Assembly (NCBI GenBank): GCA_030374765.1
Contig: JARGXX010000022.1
Location: forward strand, 620,001-684,000
DNA: 64,000 nucleotides
Source of the DNA: Agarophyton chilense
Lineage: Eukaryota > Rhodophyta > Florideophyceae > Gracilariales > Gracilariaceae
Reading direction: 5' to 3'
Below the pieces are notes generated by a model. It did no database searches. It saw nothing but the letters and a program-made list of their open reading frames with translations, and was not told where the DNA came from. Position numbers and translations under genes: made by a program. Below, piece by piece: positions 43,896-53,631 of the stretch (its first letter is position 1; every line of letters starts with the position of its first letter).

Positions 43896-45393
43896 GAAAA
43901 ACAAAAAACATGATAGTGCAAAAACCTCGAAGCCGCCAAATTGTGCTGAATTATCATCAAAAACTACTATCTGCAGTAGTGGATCAAAGCGCAAAGGTAC
44001 TTTCGTAGTCGTGGTCGCCTGTGTGCAGGTGATGAAAAGGTTCCTCTCGCACCGCTACAAAGACGACGTTGCAGTGTGTTGGGATAGCTGAGTAACGCTG
44101 CGAATAGTGCGAGAGCGAAGCTTGGAGAAAAAGGCTCTGACGCGTCTGCGTTCAATGCGATACGGGCAAAGTTGTTAAGCGCGGGCGTCAGTCAGCGGCG
44201 TCTCAATGAAACCCACTGGCCACATTGTGCGTTCTTGCATTAGACGAAAGCTGAGCTATGAACAGCATGAAGGCTTGATTTCGTGGGTGAAAATGTGTCC
44301 CAAAGTAAACCTTCGGGATTGCTACCCCTCTCGATTTTCTCGTTTGGGTCTTGCGAAAAAGCGCCGGCCTAGAAAACAAGCGCCAGCGTCTAGCGAGAGG
44401 CATAGGAATGATCCACGAAGCACTCTCGTATATTTTGGATAGAAAGCCGTCAAAGACAAAAAGGCTTGAATGAAATTCGAGATATACTCGAAAAAGACCT
44501 TCGGAGGCAACGCACTGGAGGACAGAATTTATTCTGTTGATCTTGGTGGCATTGTGGAGGGTACGAGGAAAGCTGCGTCATGTGTTTTGCAGTTACAGCA
44601 AGTTGCTTCATGTGATTGATAGACAGCAAAGGTCTCTTCTCTTTGCCATAATCGGCATATGCTGCGAATTGTCTGCTCTAGAAATCCGAGCTTTGTCACA
44701 GTTATGTTTCGGAACGCGCTGACATGTCCTTGATCGGCGAACACCAAAAAAAATTCAGGTGCGACCAGCAGGGACATGACAGCACCACCAGCTAGAGAAG
44801 AGCAACAAGAAAAAATGAGGGCAAAGTTTTCCCTTGAAACACTTTAAGCCAGTACCACGAATACACATTGACTCTAGTGCAGTCTTTTGCTGTACAAGTG
44901 TTCAAATCCCGGACGAGTTCTTCCATCACACCAAAAGCCAACCATTCAGGAGGGTCAAAGTGATTGATTAGGATCAAACCGTGTTCAAAAGTGTAATGAA
45001 GCAACAGAGCAATTGCCGTCGCCTTCATTCATAGCACTCTAGCTAATGGGTTTAAAACTCTGGTTGTGGTGAGATAACATGAGGTTTATATGCCGTGAGT
45101 AAATAAACAAGAAAAAAGAGCCTGGAATTTCAAACGTTAGAGATGGCCGATAAGAAAAAAAGTTATATAACACTGAAAAGCAGTGATGAGTTTGTGAGTG
45201 AGTGAGAGAGTGAGAAAGGAGAAAGAGATAGAGAGAAACAGGCAGAGAGAGTCCAACAAACAATCAGCCTACAACGACTCCCACCTAATCATTCAACGGG
45301 TTCGTTCTGCAAAAACTGCAAACAAAGCCAAGAAACAGAACAAGCCCACACGAATCAGTCATCTCTTCACGACTACCTAATTGCATCCATCAT
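43896..45393. other. Intergenic, no recognisable gene
   Basis: Short frames only. The right part carries a GAGT/GAGA-rich stretch (about 45185-45240). It ends at the pyruvate kinase stop codon. Confidence 0.45.
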
Positions 45394-46899
45394 CTACTCA
45401 TTAATGATAACACGCAGGATATTTGTTCCTCCCGACACGCCTTCTCGCATACCAGACACGAGCACGACGAGGTCTCCCTTCTTACAAAAGCCAGCAGCAG
45501 TAGATCGGTTTAACACACGAGCAATAAGAGATTCCGTCCCGACAAACGAACCGACAACCAGCGGAAATGCTCCCCGATGAATGAGTAGTTGGCGAGCCGT
45601 AGTTTCATTCGATGTGACGCAAATCACCGGACTGATGGGGCGATACTTACAAACCAACCGTCCCGTGGTACCAGTCTCGGTAAGACAAAGAATAATGGCA
45701 GCTTCCAAATCGTATGCAGTCTTGACAGCGGAAGCAGTGATGGTCTCCGTAATGGTCATGTTCTGCGCACGATGATGACTTCTCAACGACTGGAACACAT
45801 AACGATAATCGAGCGTTTTCTCCGCTTCTCGGCAGATGCCAACCATAGTGCGGACAGCTTCGGCAGGGTAGAGTCCCTTGGCAGTCTCGCCGGAGAGCAT
45901 GACACAATCGGAGCCGTCAAACACGGCATTGGCCACATCAGTAGTCTCTGCACGCGTAGGCCGTGGGTTCTTGATCATACTATCCAGCATCTGGGTTGCA
46001 GTGACGACAGCCTTTCCAGCCACATTGCACTTTGAAATCATCATCTTTTGGGCGATGGCCACCTTTTCGATGGGAATCTCGACGCCAAGATCGCCGCGAG
46101 CAACCATGATGGCGTCAGACTGTTCCATGATTCCGTCAAAATTTTCCAGTCCCTCTTGGTTCTCGATCTTGGACATGATCTTGATGGAGGCGCCCCCATG
46201 GGCGCATAGGAACTCGCGAATGCTGACGACATCGGAGGCCTTTCGGATAAAAGAGGCGGCCACCATGTCGACTTGCTGCTCGCAGCCAAACTTGAGATCG
46301 GCCTTGTCCTTGTCCGTGAGCGCAGGTAAATCTACCTGGGCGCCTGGCAAATTAACGCCCTTGGTCTCGCCAAGCATACCGTCGTTATTGATACGGCACG
46401 TAACTTTGTCGGTTGCGGTATCGGTACTCATCACAGTGAGAGAGATGAGGCCGTCATCGATGAGAATCTCGGAGCCTTCGCTGACAGTGGTAGCCATAGA
46501 GGCGTACGAGTGGCCGATCATTTGAGCATCTCCAACGTGAGAAAAGTCAGAGACCAGAACGATGGTGCCCCCCGCGCTGAGAGAAATGTCCTCGCCGCCG
46601 TTGAGTTTTCCAGTGCGAATCTCTGGGCCCTTGGTGTCCAACATGATGCCACACATGCGGCCTGCAGACGCCAAATATGAGCGCAGGTTGGAGATGGCGA
46701 TGGAGTGATGTTTATGGTCACCGTGGGAAAAGTTGAGGCGCATTATGTTCATGCCGGCGTCGACCAGAGCGCCGAGGCGCTCCTGATCGACGTACCTACC
46801 GACGGTGCAGATGACTTTGCTGCGGATGCGGCCTTTCTCGGAACTGAAGGCGCCATCCTTCTTGTAGGAGATCTTGAGGTTGTTTTCCAAACTGGTCAT
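45394..46899 (-). CDS. PK: Pyruvate kinase
   Basis: Glycolytic enzyme transferring phosphate from phosphoenolpyruvate to ADP. From the ATG at 46899 the product is 501 aa, the usual length, in a single exon. Visible landmarks: NIMRLNFSHG (51-60, substrate-binding Arg54, Asn56, Ser58), MLDTKGPEIRTG (87-97), the signature IMSKIENQEGL (241-251, catalytic Lys244 and metal ligand Glu246), ARGDLGVEIP (267-276, metal ligand Asp270), VTATQMLDSMIKNPRPTRAE (299-318) and the C-terminal regulatory domain (about 380-501). The frame stays open a further 90 codons upstream to 47169, but that part is Pro/Ser low complexity and would begin 5 nt from the stop of the neighbouring gene, so I favour 46899. A cytosolic enzyme is most likely. 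Confidence 0.95.
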   Translation of the reverse strand: MTSLENNLKISYKKDGAFSSEKGRIRSKVICTVGRYVDQERLGALVDAGMNIMRLNFSHGDHKHHSIAISNLRSYLASAGRMCGIMLDTKGPEIRTGKLNGGEDISLSAGGTIVLVSDFSHVGDAQMIGHSYASMATTVSEGSEILIDDGLISLTVMSTDTATDKVTCRINNDGMLGETKGVNLPGAQVDLPALTDKDKADLKFGCEQQVDMVAASFIRKASDVVSIREFLCAHGGASIKIMSKIENQEGLENFDGIMEQSDAIMVARGDLGVEIPIEKVAIAQKMMISKCNVAGKAVVTATQMLDSMIKNPRPTRAETTDVANAVFDGSDCVMLSGETAKGLYPAEAVRTMVGICREAEKTLDYRYVFQSLRSHHRAQNMTITETITASAVKTAYDLEAAIILCLTETGTTGRLVCKYRPISPVICVTSNETTARQLLIHRGAFPLVVGSFVGTESLIARVLNRSTAAGFCKKGDLVVLVSGMREGVSGGTNILRVIINE

Positions 46900-47174
46900 G
46901 GTAGGGACACGGCTCGGGGGTGGTTGTAGTGGGGTGGGAGAAGTAGATGGGTGGGAAGAAGGGTGAGCGGGAGGGGTGGTTGGGGGGGAGGCGGACAGGG
47001 GTGAATTGCTTACGGCGGAAGATGTATAAGAGCGCGCAAGAGCGAGAGGGGGTTGGGGGGAGGGGGAGGGGCGGCGGCGACGGTGTGCGCGCCACGCCCA
47101 ATGGCATCGGCAGCGGCAATTATTCGACACGTGGGCGAATATTGTGGGGCAGGCGGTTGCACTCAGCAACAGCG
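46900..47174 (-). promoter_or_regulatory. Probable promoter / 5' UTR of pyruvate kinase
   Basis: 275 bp separate the pyruvate kinase ATG from the stop of the upstream AIM24-family gene on the same strand. On the coding strand it is rich in C, T and A with little G. No clear TATA box. Its open frame (see pyruvate kinase) is probably a composition effect, though the first residues could also be read as a transit peptide. Confidence 0.5.
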
Positions 47175-48544
47175 CTACATGAGCGTGAGCAGCGCACCGG
47201 CGGCCATTGTCTCGCCAACGCTTTTGGCGCGGTCGGAGAGAAGAGAGTTGGTGGCGGCGAGCGGCTGCACGATGACGACGCCGCGTTCAAACTTGAGCTG
47301 CAGCTCTTGGCCGCTGCGACGGCCGAGTAGCAATCGAGGCGACAGATCCAGCTTGAGCGTCGGGTGGTGCGTCCACGCGACGGAGCAGTCGGCATGTGTG
47401 TACACGGGGTCATCGCGACTCGCCTCCAAGGTGATGGCGGACTTGTCGCACAGAAAGGCCATGAAGCCAGTGCCGCTAACCTGTTGCGGTTAGCATGGGG
47501 CGCGCGTGAAGGCACGATGATATGTCTGTCAGTCACGGTGGCGCGCAGCGCGGCAATAAGCTAGGTTAGGTACGCGGTGTAACGTACCTTGACGGCGAAG
47601 AGCCCCGTGGACACCATGCCTGCTCCCTTGATGAGCTGCACGTGGTGTTGCACCGATGCTGATAGCGCTAGAATGTTGTCGCCATTGACAAACAGACTCT
47701 GATTGCTGAGTTGCACGACGCATACGGCGCGGCCTTTGGAGGCGCAGTAGATGGTGCCGCGCCCCTGGCACTTTGCCATGCGCACCCCCTCGCCGGTGAG
47801 GGCGCGTTTGACCGTTGTGGAGATGCCTTCCTCGCGGAGGCTCTGGCGCGAGAAGCTGAGCTTTCCGCGGCGCGCAATCTATGCACACACACACCACACA
47901 CATATACGCATAGTCGCGGACTCAAGTCGCTATGAAGGTCAGAGAAATGCATCGGGGACGTGCGACGGCGGGCAGAATGCATGTGAGGCGGCACGCACCA
48001 TGGTTCCGCAACGCACCCACACGTGGCGGTCAGGGGTGATGCCCAAGTTGATCTGCAGCACCTTGTCGCGCTCCAACTCGAAAAGCGGGTAGCCGCGCGC
48101 TCTGGAGCGCGTGTTCTCCACCAGCGAGGGCAGCGAGTATTTGTCATTGTGGGCGTCGGCGGCGGCAACGGGCGCGCGCGGAGCGGCTGGCGCGCGCGGA
48201 GCGGCTGGCGCGCGCGGAGCGGCTGGCACGCGCGACGGCGGCGGCGGCGGCGGCGGCGGCGGCTGTGGGCTGTGCGGATTTGGCCTGGTGGGGGTGGCGA
48301 CGGCGTGCTGGGCGGCGGCGTGCGCGCGCCGAAAGCGCTGCGGCGGCGACGGCGATGAAGGCCCTGACGGCCCTGACGGCGGCTGCGGGGCGCGTAGCGA
48401 GGTGCGGTTGGTGGCGGTGCAGAAGTACAGAGGCTGGCCCGACGGCGTGCGCAGGGCGTGCCAGCCGCGCGGCAACGACAGCGGCAGCGGCGGCGACGCG
48501 GGCGCAGAAGACGGCGAACAAGACGCGCGCAACGGAGCATTCAT
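47175..48544 (-). CDS. AIM24: WW-domain / AIM24-family protein, three exons
   Basis: Exons 48544-47999, 47878-47588 and 47480-47175 join into 380 codons with both introns in phase 0 (GTGCGT...CATAG and GTACGT...AACAG). Residues about 24-54 form a WW-like domain (LPRGW, LYF, TNRTSLRAP) in which the second Trp is Leu. A Pro/Ala-rich linker with an 18-bp tandem repeat follows. The rest matches the AIM24 family: LQINLGITPDRHVWVRCGTM, then SLREEGISTTVKRALTGEG, LFVNGDNILALSASVQ, AGMVSTGLFAVK, and the end FLLGRRSG-type segment LLLGRRSGQELQLKF. AIM24 proteins affect mitochondrial organisation in yeast; the molecular role is unclear. It diverges from the copine gene across a shared upstream region. 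Confidence 0.85.
47481..47587 (-). other. Intron 2 of the AIM24-family gene
   Basis: 107 bp, GTACGT to AACAG, phase 0 (VK / VSGTGFMAF). Both flanking exons continue the family alignment, which supports the boundaries. Confidence 0.8.
47879..47998 (-). other. Intron 1 of the AIM24-family gene
   Basis: 120 bp, GTGCGT to GCATAG, phase 0 (CGTM / IARRGKLSF). It contains a TG/CA-rich stretch near its 3' end. Confidence 0.8.
48171..48263 (-). repeat. In-frame tandem repeat coding Ala/Pro/Arg, plus GGC run
   Basis: The 18-bp unit ggcgcgcgcggagcggct occurs three times in a row (48171-48224), with a partial copy after it. A (GGC)n run follows at about 48236-48263. On the coding strand they give APAAPR repeats and a poly-Pro stretch in the linker of the AIM24-family protein. 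Such repeats are prone to length variation. Confidence 0.85.
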
Positions 48545-48603
48545 AGCGATAGCGCGCGCAAGGTTATCGCCCGCGCGCAGCGCGAGCGCGCGCAGCTCTC
48601 ATG

Positions 48604-48606
<3 letters not shown>

Positions 48607-48643
<37 letters not shown>
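48607..48643. repeat. (CT)n microsatellite
   Basis: Eighteen uninterrupted CT dinucleotides plus a final C, about 65 bp upstream of the AIM24-family start codon. Confidence 0.95.
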
Positions 48644-48645
<2 letters not shown>

Positions 48646-49049
48646 GCCGCGGGCGCGACAGCCCGTCGGCACTGCGCACTGGGCACTGCGCCGCGCGCGT
48701 CGACGGCGACGAAGAGCGGCGAGAACCGAAAACCTTTTTCAGCGAGGCGCAGAGCAGCGCAGCGCGGCGCGCGTCACGCGCGTGTGGCGCGTGTACCAAA
48801 CGTACCCGTCGTAGCAGCTGCTAGCTAGAGCAGTGCTAGCGATTGGCCAGCGTCATACCGTTTTTGCAAATCGCCACGCAGCGCGAATGGCGCTATGCCG
48901 CTCTCGCGCCCCTCGCTGCCATAATGAGAGCCACCATCATACGCCCCGCCGCCTGTCGCTCACCCCCAGCCCCCTCCCCCCTCCACCCTCGTCCAACGCC
49001 CACTCTCTCCCCTCCCCCTCGTACCTTGCCACCCGCGCTTACCTTCTCT

Positions 49050-49090
49050 ACCACCACCACCACCACCACCACCACCACCACCACCACCAC
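49050..49090. repeat. (ACC)n microsatellite
   Basis: About 13-14 uninterrupted ACC/CCA units in the 75 bp before the copine start codon. Confidence 0.95.
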
Positions 49091-49122
49091 CCCCCGCGCC
49101 GTGGCGAGCGAACGCTTTCCCA

Positions 49123-51315
49123 ATGTCGTCCGCGCCCTCTTTCTACCAGCTGCCCCGCGCCCGTCGGCCCTCCGCCCCTGGCTCCGCCCCCAGCTCCAGC
49201 GCTGACAACGCCACCTTTTCGCTCACCGACCGTTCGCCAAGCGTCGTCGATGACACCGCACGTTCCATGAACATTTCCTTGCAGCTCGAGGCCTCCGCCT
49301 TGCCCAACCTCGACATACGCGGCAAGAGCGACCCCTTCGTCGTTCTCTACAAACACGTGCCCTCGGCCCCCACCGCCGCCCAACAGTGGTTGCGCTTAGG
49401 TCAGACCGAAACCATCTACAACAACCTGTCACCCAAGTGGGGCACCACGTTTCCCATCGAGTACCACTTTGGCAGTAACACCTTGCTCAGCTTTCACATC
49501 TACGACCGCGATTCCAAGTCCAACGATCTTTCCCGCCACGATTTCATCGGCGAGGTGCGTTGCACCGTTGCCCAGGTCGTTCTGGCCGACAACCAAACTC
49601 TGCAGCTGCCGGTGCGCCTACCCGCCAAGAACACCGCCGACCGCGGCCTGCTCACCATTCGCAGCGAGGAGCAAAAGGGAGACCTGGGCGATAACGTCAC
49701 CCTGCAGTTCTCCGCCTTTCACCTCAGCAGAAAGATCCGACGTCCGTTTTACGTACTCAGTCGCCAGAACAACGATGCCACCTTTAGCACCGTCTGCTAC
49801 TCGGAGGTTCATCAGTCGTACACCGGCGGAGACAACGAGACTGTCTTTCGCCCCATTTCCAAGTCCCTCGCCCGCCTCGTCAACGGCAACATGGACAGAT
49901 TACTTCAAATCCAGTTTTACAACTTCAAATCTTCGGGTGGCTACTACAAGGGCGGATGTGCCACCTTCTCCCTGAGACAGGCAAAAAACGCTGCCATCAA
50001 TCCCATGGCAAACAAGTTTGAACTCAACAAGCGAAAAAAAAACGGCACACAACATGCCGCTGGAACTCTTCTTGTCAAAAAGTGTGACATTTCCGTTCCG
50101 TATTCCTTCATCGATTATATCCAGAACGGCGTTATCATCAACACCGTTATTGCCGTTGACATGTCCAATTCAAACGGCAATCCGGCTGATCCCACTTCGC
50201 TGCAGTATAAGAATCGCACCACCCCCAATGAATACGTCATTGCCCTGCGAGCGGTTGGCAGTGTTCTGGCTGCCTATGACACTACAAAGACCTTCCCGGC
50301 GTTCGGCTTTGGCGCTGCCTTGCCACCAAACTTCGAGGAGGCTGCGCATGTGTTCGCCCTCACCGGCAATTACGCTACTCAACCGGTTTGCAACGGCATT
50401 GAAGACTTGATTGACAATTACTATATGGCACTCAGTCGCGTCGCGCCCTTTGAACCTTGTCGTTATGGTCCCATTCTGGAACATGTAATCGATTCAGCAA
50501 AGGCTGAGAACAATCAGGATGGAAAAATTGTCTATACCATCTTGCTTGTAGTTACTGATGGCAAATTCTCAGACTTTGCCGATGTGGCCAATCTCATTTG
50601 TTCTGCGGCCGATTTGCCGCTTTCCATCGTCATTGTCGGCGTTGGAAAGTCCGATTTCACCGACTTGGAAAAACTTGACGGCGATAGCGAGCGCCTCACT
50701 TCCACGGATGGCACCCCTTGTGCACGAGATATTGTGCAATTTGTTCCATTTGACAAGCACCGCTTTAACACACATCAGTTGGCCAGAGAGGTTTTGGATG
50801 AGATTCCGGAACAATTCCTGTCGTACATGAGAAGTCGCGGTATCAAACCGGGGGATATCCAACCATCTCTCCAACCATCTCCATTTGCTCGTCGCTTTTC
50901 TGTCGGTCCGTATTTACCCACCAATAATTACTCCACGCCGCCCGCCTTGAACCGCACATTTAGCGTATGCAGTCCATCGATACATTCTTCAGTACCCAGC
51001 AGTCCAACGATGAATCCACAATTGACTCCAACTACGTATGGCGCTTATTCCAGTACACATGCGTCGTACATCCCTCAACAACCCAAGTACATTCCCAATT
51101 CAACTGCTCTCTCTGCTCAGATGAGTTTGGGCCACTCTGTTCATAGTTCTGTGACCGGCCGGTATGGCCAAATGTATGGGAACTCGTACTATAATCCATC
51201 TGCTTCATATACATCTGTGCCGTACGGAACACATGTTAATGCGGGACGCTTCGGTGGTCACAGCTCATTTTATCAAGCTAATACCCCAGGACACCATGTA
51301 CACCAATCTCGGTAG
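49123..51315 (+). CDS. Copine-family protein (C2A-C2B-vWA) with long C-terminal tail
   Basis: Copines are Ca2+-dependent phospholipid-binding proteins that recruit partners to membranes. The single-exon product is 730 aa, longer than the usual 540-600. It has an N-terminal Pro/Ser segment (1-48), C2A (about 49-165, with acidic Ca2+ loops in DIRGKSDPF and YDRDSKSND), C2B (about 190-318) and the copine vWA domain (about 336-566). The vWA has a MIDAS-like DMSNSNG (346-352), FGFGAALPP (395-402) and LLVVTDGKFSD (474-484). C2B seems to lack the loop aspartates (YNFKSSGGYY where D-rich text is usual). Residues 580-730 are a Ser/Tyr/Pro-rich, probably disordered tail. The ATG at 49123 is the first in frame after the ACC repeat; Met49 at the C2A edge is an alternative. 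Confidence 0.93.
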   Translation: MSSAPSFYQLPRARRPSAPGSAPSSSADNATFSLTDRSPSVVDDTARSMNISLQLEASALPNLDIRGKSDPFVVLYKHVPSAPTAAQQWLRLGQTETIYNNLSPKWGTTFPIEYHFGSNTLLSFHIYDRDSKSNDLSRHDFIGEVRCTVAQVVLADNQTLQLPVRLPAKNTADRGLLTIRSEEQKGDLGDNVTLQFSAFHLSRKIRRPFYVLSRQNNDATFSTVCYSEVHQSYTGGDNETVFRPISKSLARLVNGNMDRLLQIQFYNFKSSGGYYKGGCATFSLRQAKNAAINPMANKFELNKRKKNGTQHAAGTLLVKKCDISVPYSFIDYIQNGVIINTVIAVDMSNSNGNPADPTSLQYKNRTTPNEYVIALRAVGSVLAAYDTTKTFPAFGFGAALPPNFEEAAHVFALTGNYATQPVCNGIEDLIDNYYMALSRVAPFEPCRYGPILEHVIDSAKAENNQDGKIVYTILLVVTDGKFSDFADVANLICSAADLPLSIVIVGVGKSDFTDLEKLDGDSERLTSTDGTPCARDIVQFVPFDKHRFNTHQLAREVLDEIPEQFLSYMRSRGIKPGDIQPSLQPSPFARRFSVGPYLPTNNYSTPPALNRTFSVCSPSIHSSVPSSPTMNPQLTPTTYGAYSSTHASYIPQQPKYIPNSTALSAQMSLGHSVHSSVTGRYGQMYGNSYYNPSASYTSVPYGTHVNAGRFGGHSSFYQANTPGHHVHQSR

Positions 51316-52876
51316 TACGTTCGACCTCTGAGATTCAAAGCCTTCATCTGTGTATATAAAAGCATAAGCGAATAAACAAGATTGTAGATATATCTAATTT
51401 TGGCAAACATTGCCTTTTGGAGTTGCACATGGCTGTGAATGTGAGGTGAACTCTTGCCCGTCGTCCCTTTTTCAGGGACTGGGCCTGCGTCTGGCCCTTT
51501 TCTTTACATGAGCCTGAGCGGGGCGGTATGTACGGATCAAGTGGAGAAGCGGATGGGTTCTTGCACTCTACTCTACCTTTCCGTTCACCCACTAGTAGGC
51601 CTGGGGCGCAGCAGACCAAACTCTGCAAGCTCAGCTGGTAGGCACCACAGGTTGGTCTTCTTGACTTGGCTTCATGGAGCTCAGTAGTTTAGGCTTTCAA
51701 CACAAAAGGTGCTTACAAGACAGCGTTTTCAGCCTTTCTCCATCACCTTCGGAGATGGGTAACGTGTTTTAATCCGTACGTGATAGGTGGGGAGAGGCAG
51801 GTTCAATGGATTTATCAAAGACAAATATTGGAATGAGCTCTTCCCTGTGATGGTTTGGCGTTTTGGCGTTCTGGTGAGTGCCCCAACGAATGTGACAAAC
51901 AGTTTGCAGCATGGGGCACAAAAACTGCCCGGAGCAAAAAAGGAATTCCACGCGTGGAAGCTGTGTTTACACTAACATGTGGAAGGTGAGGAGCGACGTA
52001 TCTCAGACACCAATCGGCACCGCATCGTCACGATGTGACCATCAACGACCAACTTGCAAATCAACGGCGGTCATGGCGCAGCCAAATCAAAAACCCTCCC
52101 CACTGGAAATGCTGCAACGCGGTGCCGCGATATAATCTGCAAGTACAATATGACTATTCCACGGCAGGACCTTGGACATGACTGATTGTTCAGTGACGCG
52201 CAGTTGCGGGCTACGGTAAGGGATAAATGCACTGCTCGCAAAGAAGAGAGACCAGCCTTTTTTGCACGGTCGATACCGTGGGCAGGCGTGCGGCGAAGTT
52301 ATGGGCTGTGCCTACATTACAACGTAGATATTGATGTTCCAAATGTGATTGGATGCTTAAAAGTGTTCTCAAAAGCGCTGAGTGCTGACGCTTGCCCAGC
52401 AGGTAGGTGAACTCTCTTATCTGTAGTACGGCCGTGTTGCCAGTTCTACAAAGACCGGTGCAGTACAACAGACAAGACGATGATGCAAATATGAACTGCA
52501 TCACAACAACAGTTGTTGCGGGGCTTGGCCACGTGAGCAAGATAAAAAAACATATATCTACTCTATTCGTGGCTGAAGGTGTGCAATATGATCTCTGCTC
52601 CGCCACAACTCACTTGGCTTTCCTTTTCCAACCGACGGGCTCCTAGTTCTCCTAAGAACTTGCCTCTTGGTAGTCTGTTGGTTTTTTCTGTCCTCCCGGT
52701 CCTTGACTCGGGATAGTCTTGTGTTTTGTTTAGAAAGCTTTCATGGTCTTAGCACGTCGAACCACAGATGTACTGCATCCCTACTGGTTGCCTTTAGATA
52801 GAGTTGGCGTGACGAAAGTTCATGTGACATAGTAGCAATCTAACCCTTCCTTGTTGTACAACTGTGCGCTTTCATC
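51316..52876. other. Intergenic, no recognisable gene
   Basis: 1.56 kb between the copine stop and the gypsy target site. Only short frames. It should contain the copine 3' UTR (AATAAA at 51370-51375, aagcgaataaacaag). Confidence 0.5.
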
Positions 52877-52881
52877 ATCAT
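52877..52881. repeat. Target site duplication, left copy (ATCAT)
   Basis: ATCAT before the 5' LTR is repeated at 59787-59791 directly after the 3' LTR. Confidence 0.93.
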
Positions 52882-53143
52882 TGTGGGTCGCGGAACGTGT
52901 GGAATGTTCCGGCACTGCTGTAACACACGTGTAGGATGTGCCAGCAGCGCCGGGAGTTCCTACATCTTTGTTGACGCCGACGTTGCAGTGGTATTCTGGT
53001 GATGTCAGGCGTAGTTGTTACATTTTAATTGGTTAGTGTGCTGCTGTACTGGCTTCTAGAAGCCAATAGAGTAACCTAGAAGCACACCGTAGTAATAAGT
53101 GAGTATCAATGCGTTGCAGCCCATTCTGTGGGTTCTAGATCTC

Positions 53144-53150
53144 TATAAAA
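53144..53150 (+). promoter_or_regulatory. TATA box of the gypsy LTR promoter
   Basis: tataaaa in the context ctctataaaagggcc. Transcription would start about 25-35 bp downstream (near 53175), making this the U3/R border. The same motif recurs in the 3' LTR at 58903. Confidence 0.75.
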
Positions 53151-53252
53151 GGGCCTCTGAAGTCTCCGAACACCATCTCGGACGACCTCAAGCCAACAAA
53201 CACCCAATTCAACTATTTCCTTTGGCTTCGAGCCCTTCAACTATAACAAAAG

Positions 53253-53372
53253 GTGAGGCGTTTGCCGCCTAGGGTCCAGTGAGGCGCTTGCCGCTGGAGG
53301 AGCAACCCTATAATTATCTAAAATCGGTGAGGCGTTTGCCGCCGTATAGAGGACCAGTGAGGCGTTTGCCGC
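53253..53372 (+). repeat. Four copies of GTGAGGCGYTTGCCGC in the gypsy leader
   Basis: Copies at 53253-53268, 53279-53294, 53327-53342 and 53357-53372. Each can fold as GGC-loop-GCC, and each begins with GTGAGG, a splice-donor-like string (the first reads AAAAG/GTGAGG). They lie downstream of the TATA box, so they are in the transcribed leader. The 3' LTR carries the same set (59012-59131). Confidence 0.9.
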
Positions 53373-53601
53373 TGGAAGGTGCACCCTCTATCAGCCCACT
53401 GTACCGGTTGAAGCGCCTTTGGCGTGGACGGGAGACGGCTTGTGTGTACCAACGGTACTGCGTCTGGCAAGGGGTCCCCCACAGAGTGAAAAGCCTGTGT
53501 CGGTCGGTAAGACCTGGAGGATTCCTGGGATTCAGTACTGGACGGGAAGCTGCCGCAAGTGGTGCCGCGTAACCTTTCCTGCAAAAGGCCAGCTTGGGTA
53601 T

Positions 53602-53631
53602 ATGAGTGAAGGCATATCTCGCTGTCATTAG
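53602..53631 (+). other. Short upstream ORF in the gypsy leader
   Basis: ATG at 53602 opens 9 codons to a TAG (53629-53631). It is the only ATG I see between the presumed transcription start and the gag-pol ATG at 54016. It would reduce scanning to the main start unless removed by splicing. Confidence 0.5.

Larger units (their letters stand above)
48545..49122. promoter_or_regulatory. Shared divergent promoter region with two microsatellites
   Basis: 578 bp lie between the start codons of the AIM24-family gene (-) and copine (+). It holds (CT)18 at 48607-48643 and (ACC)n at 49050-49090, and the part near copine is strongly C/T-rich on the + strand. Open frames across it (poly-His and poly-Gly) are products of the repeats. 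A single regulatory region driving both genes is inferred from spacing alone. Confidence 0.55.

Noticed and set aside
44206-44442. Basic 78-codon + strand frame near the palindrome
   Set aside because: It overlaps two - strand frames of similar length and shows no domain. The charged composition alone is not enough.
48111-48824. 237-codon + strand frame rich in Gly/Ala/Arg
   Set aside because: It is antisense to exon 1 of the AIM24-family gene, where GC-rich tandem repeats keep all frames open.
48833-49270. Frame encoding a poly-His run upstream of copine
   Set aside because: The histidines come from the (ACC)n microsatellite in the promoter region; the frame overlaps the copine start and has no domain.
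53279-53631. Several 70-104-codon frames repeated exactly in both gypsy LTRs
   Set aside because: They are identical only because the LTRs are. They overlap one another on both strands and have no domains.
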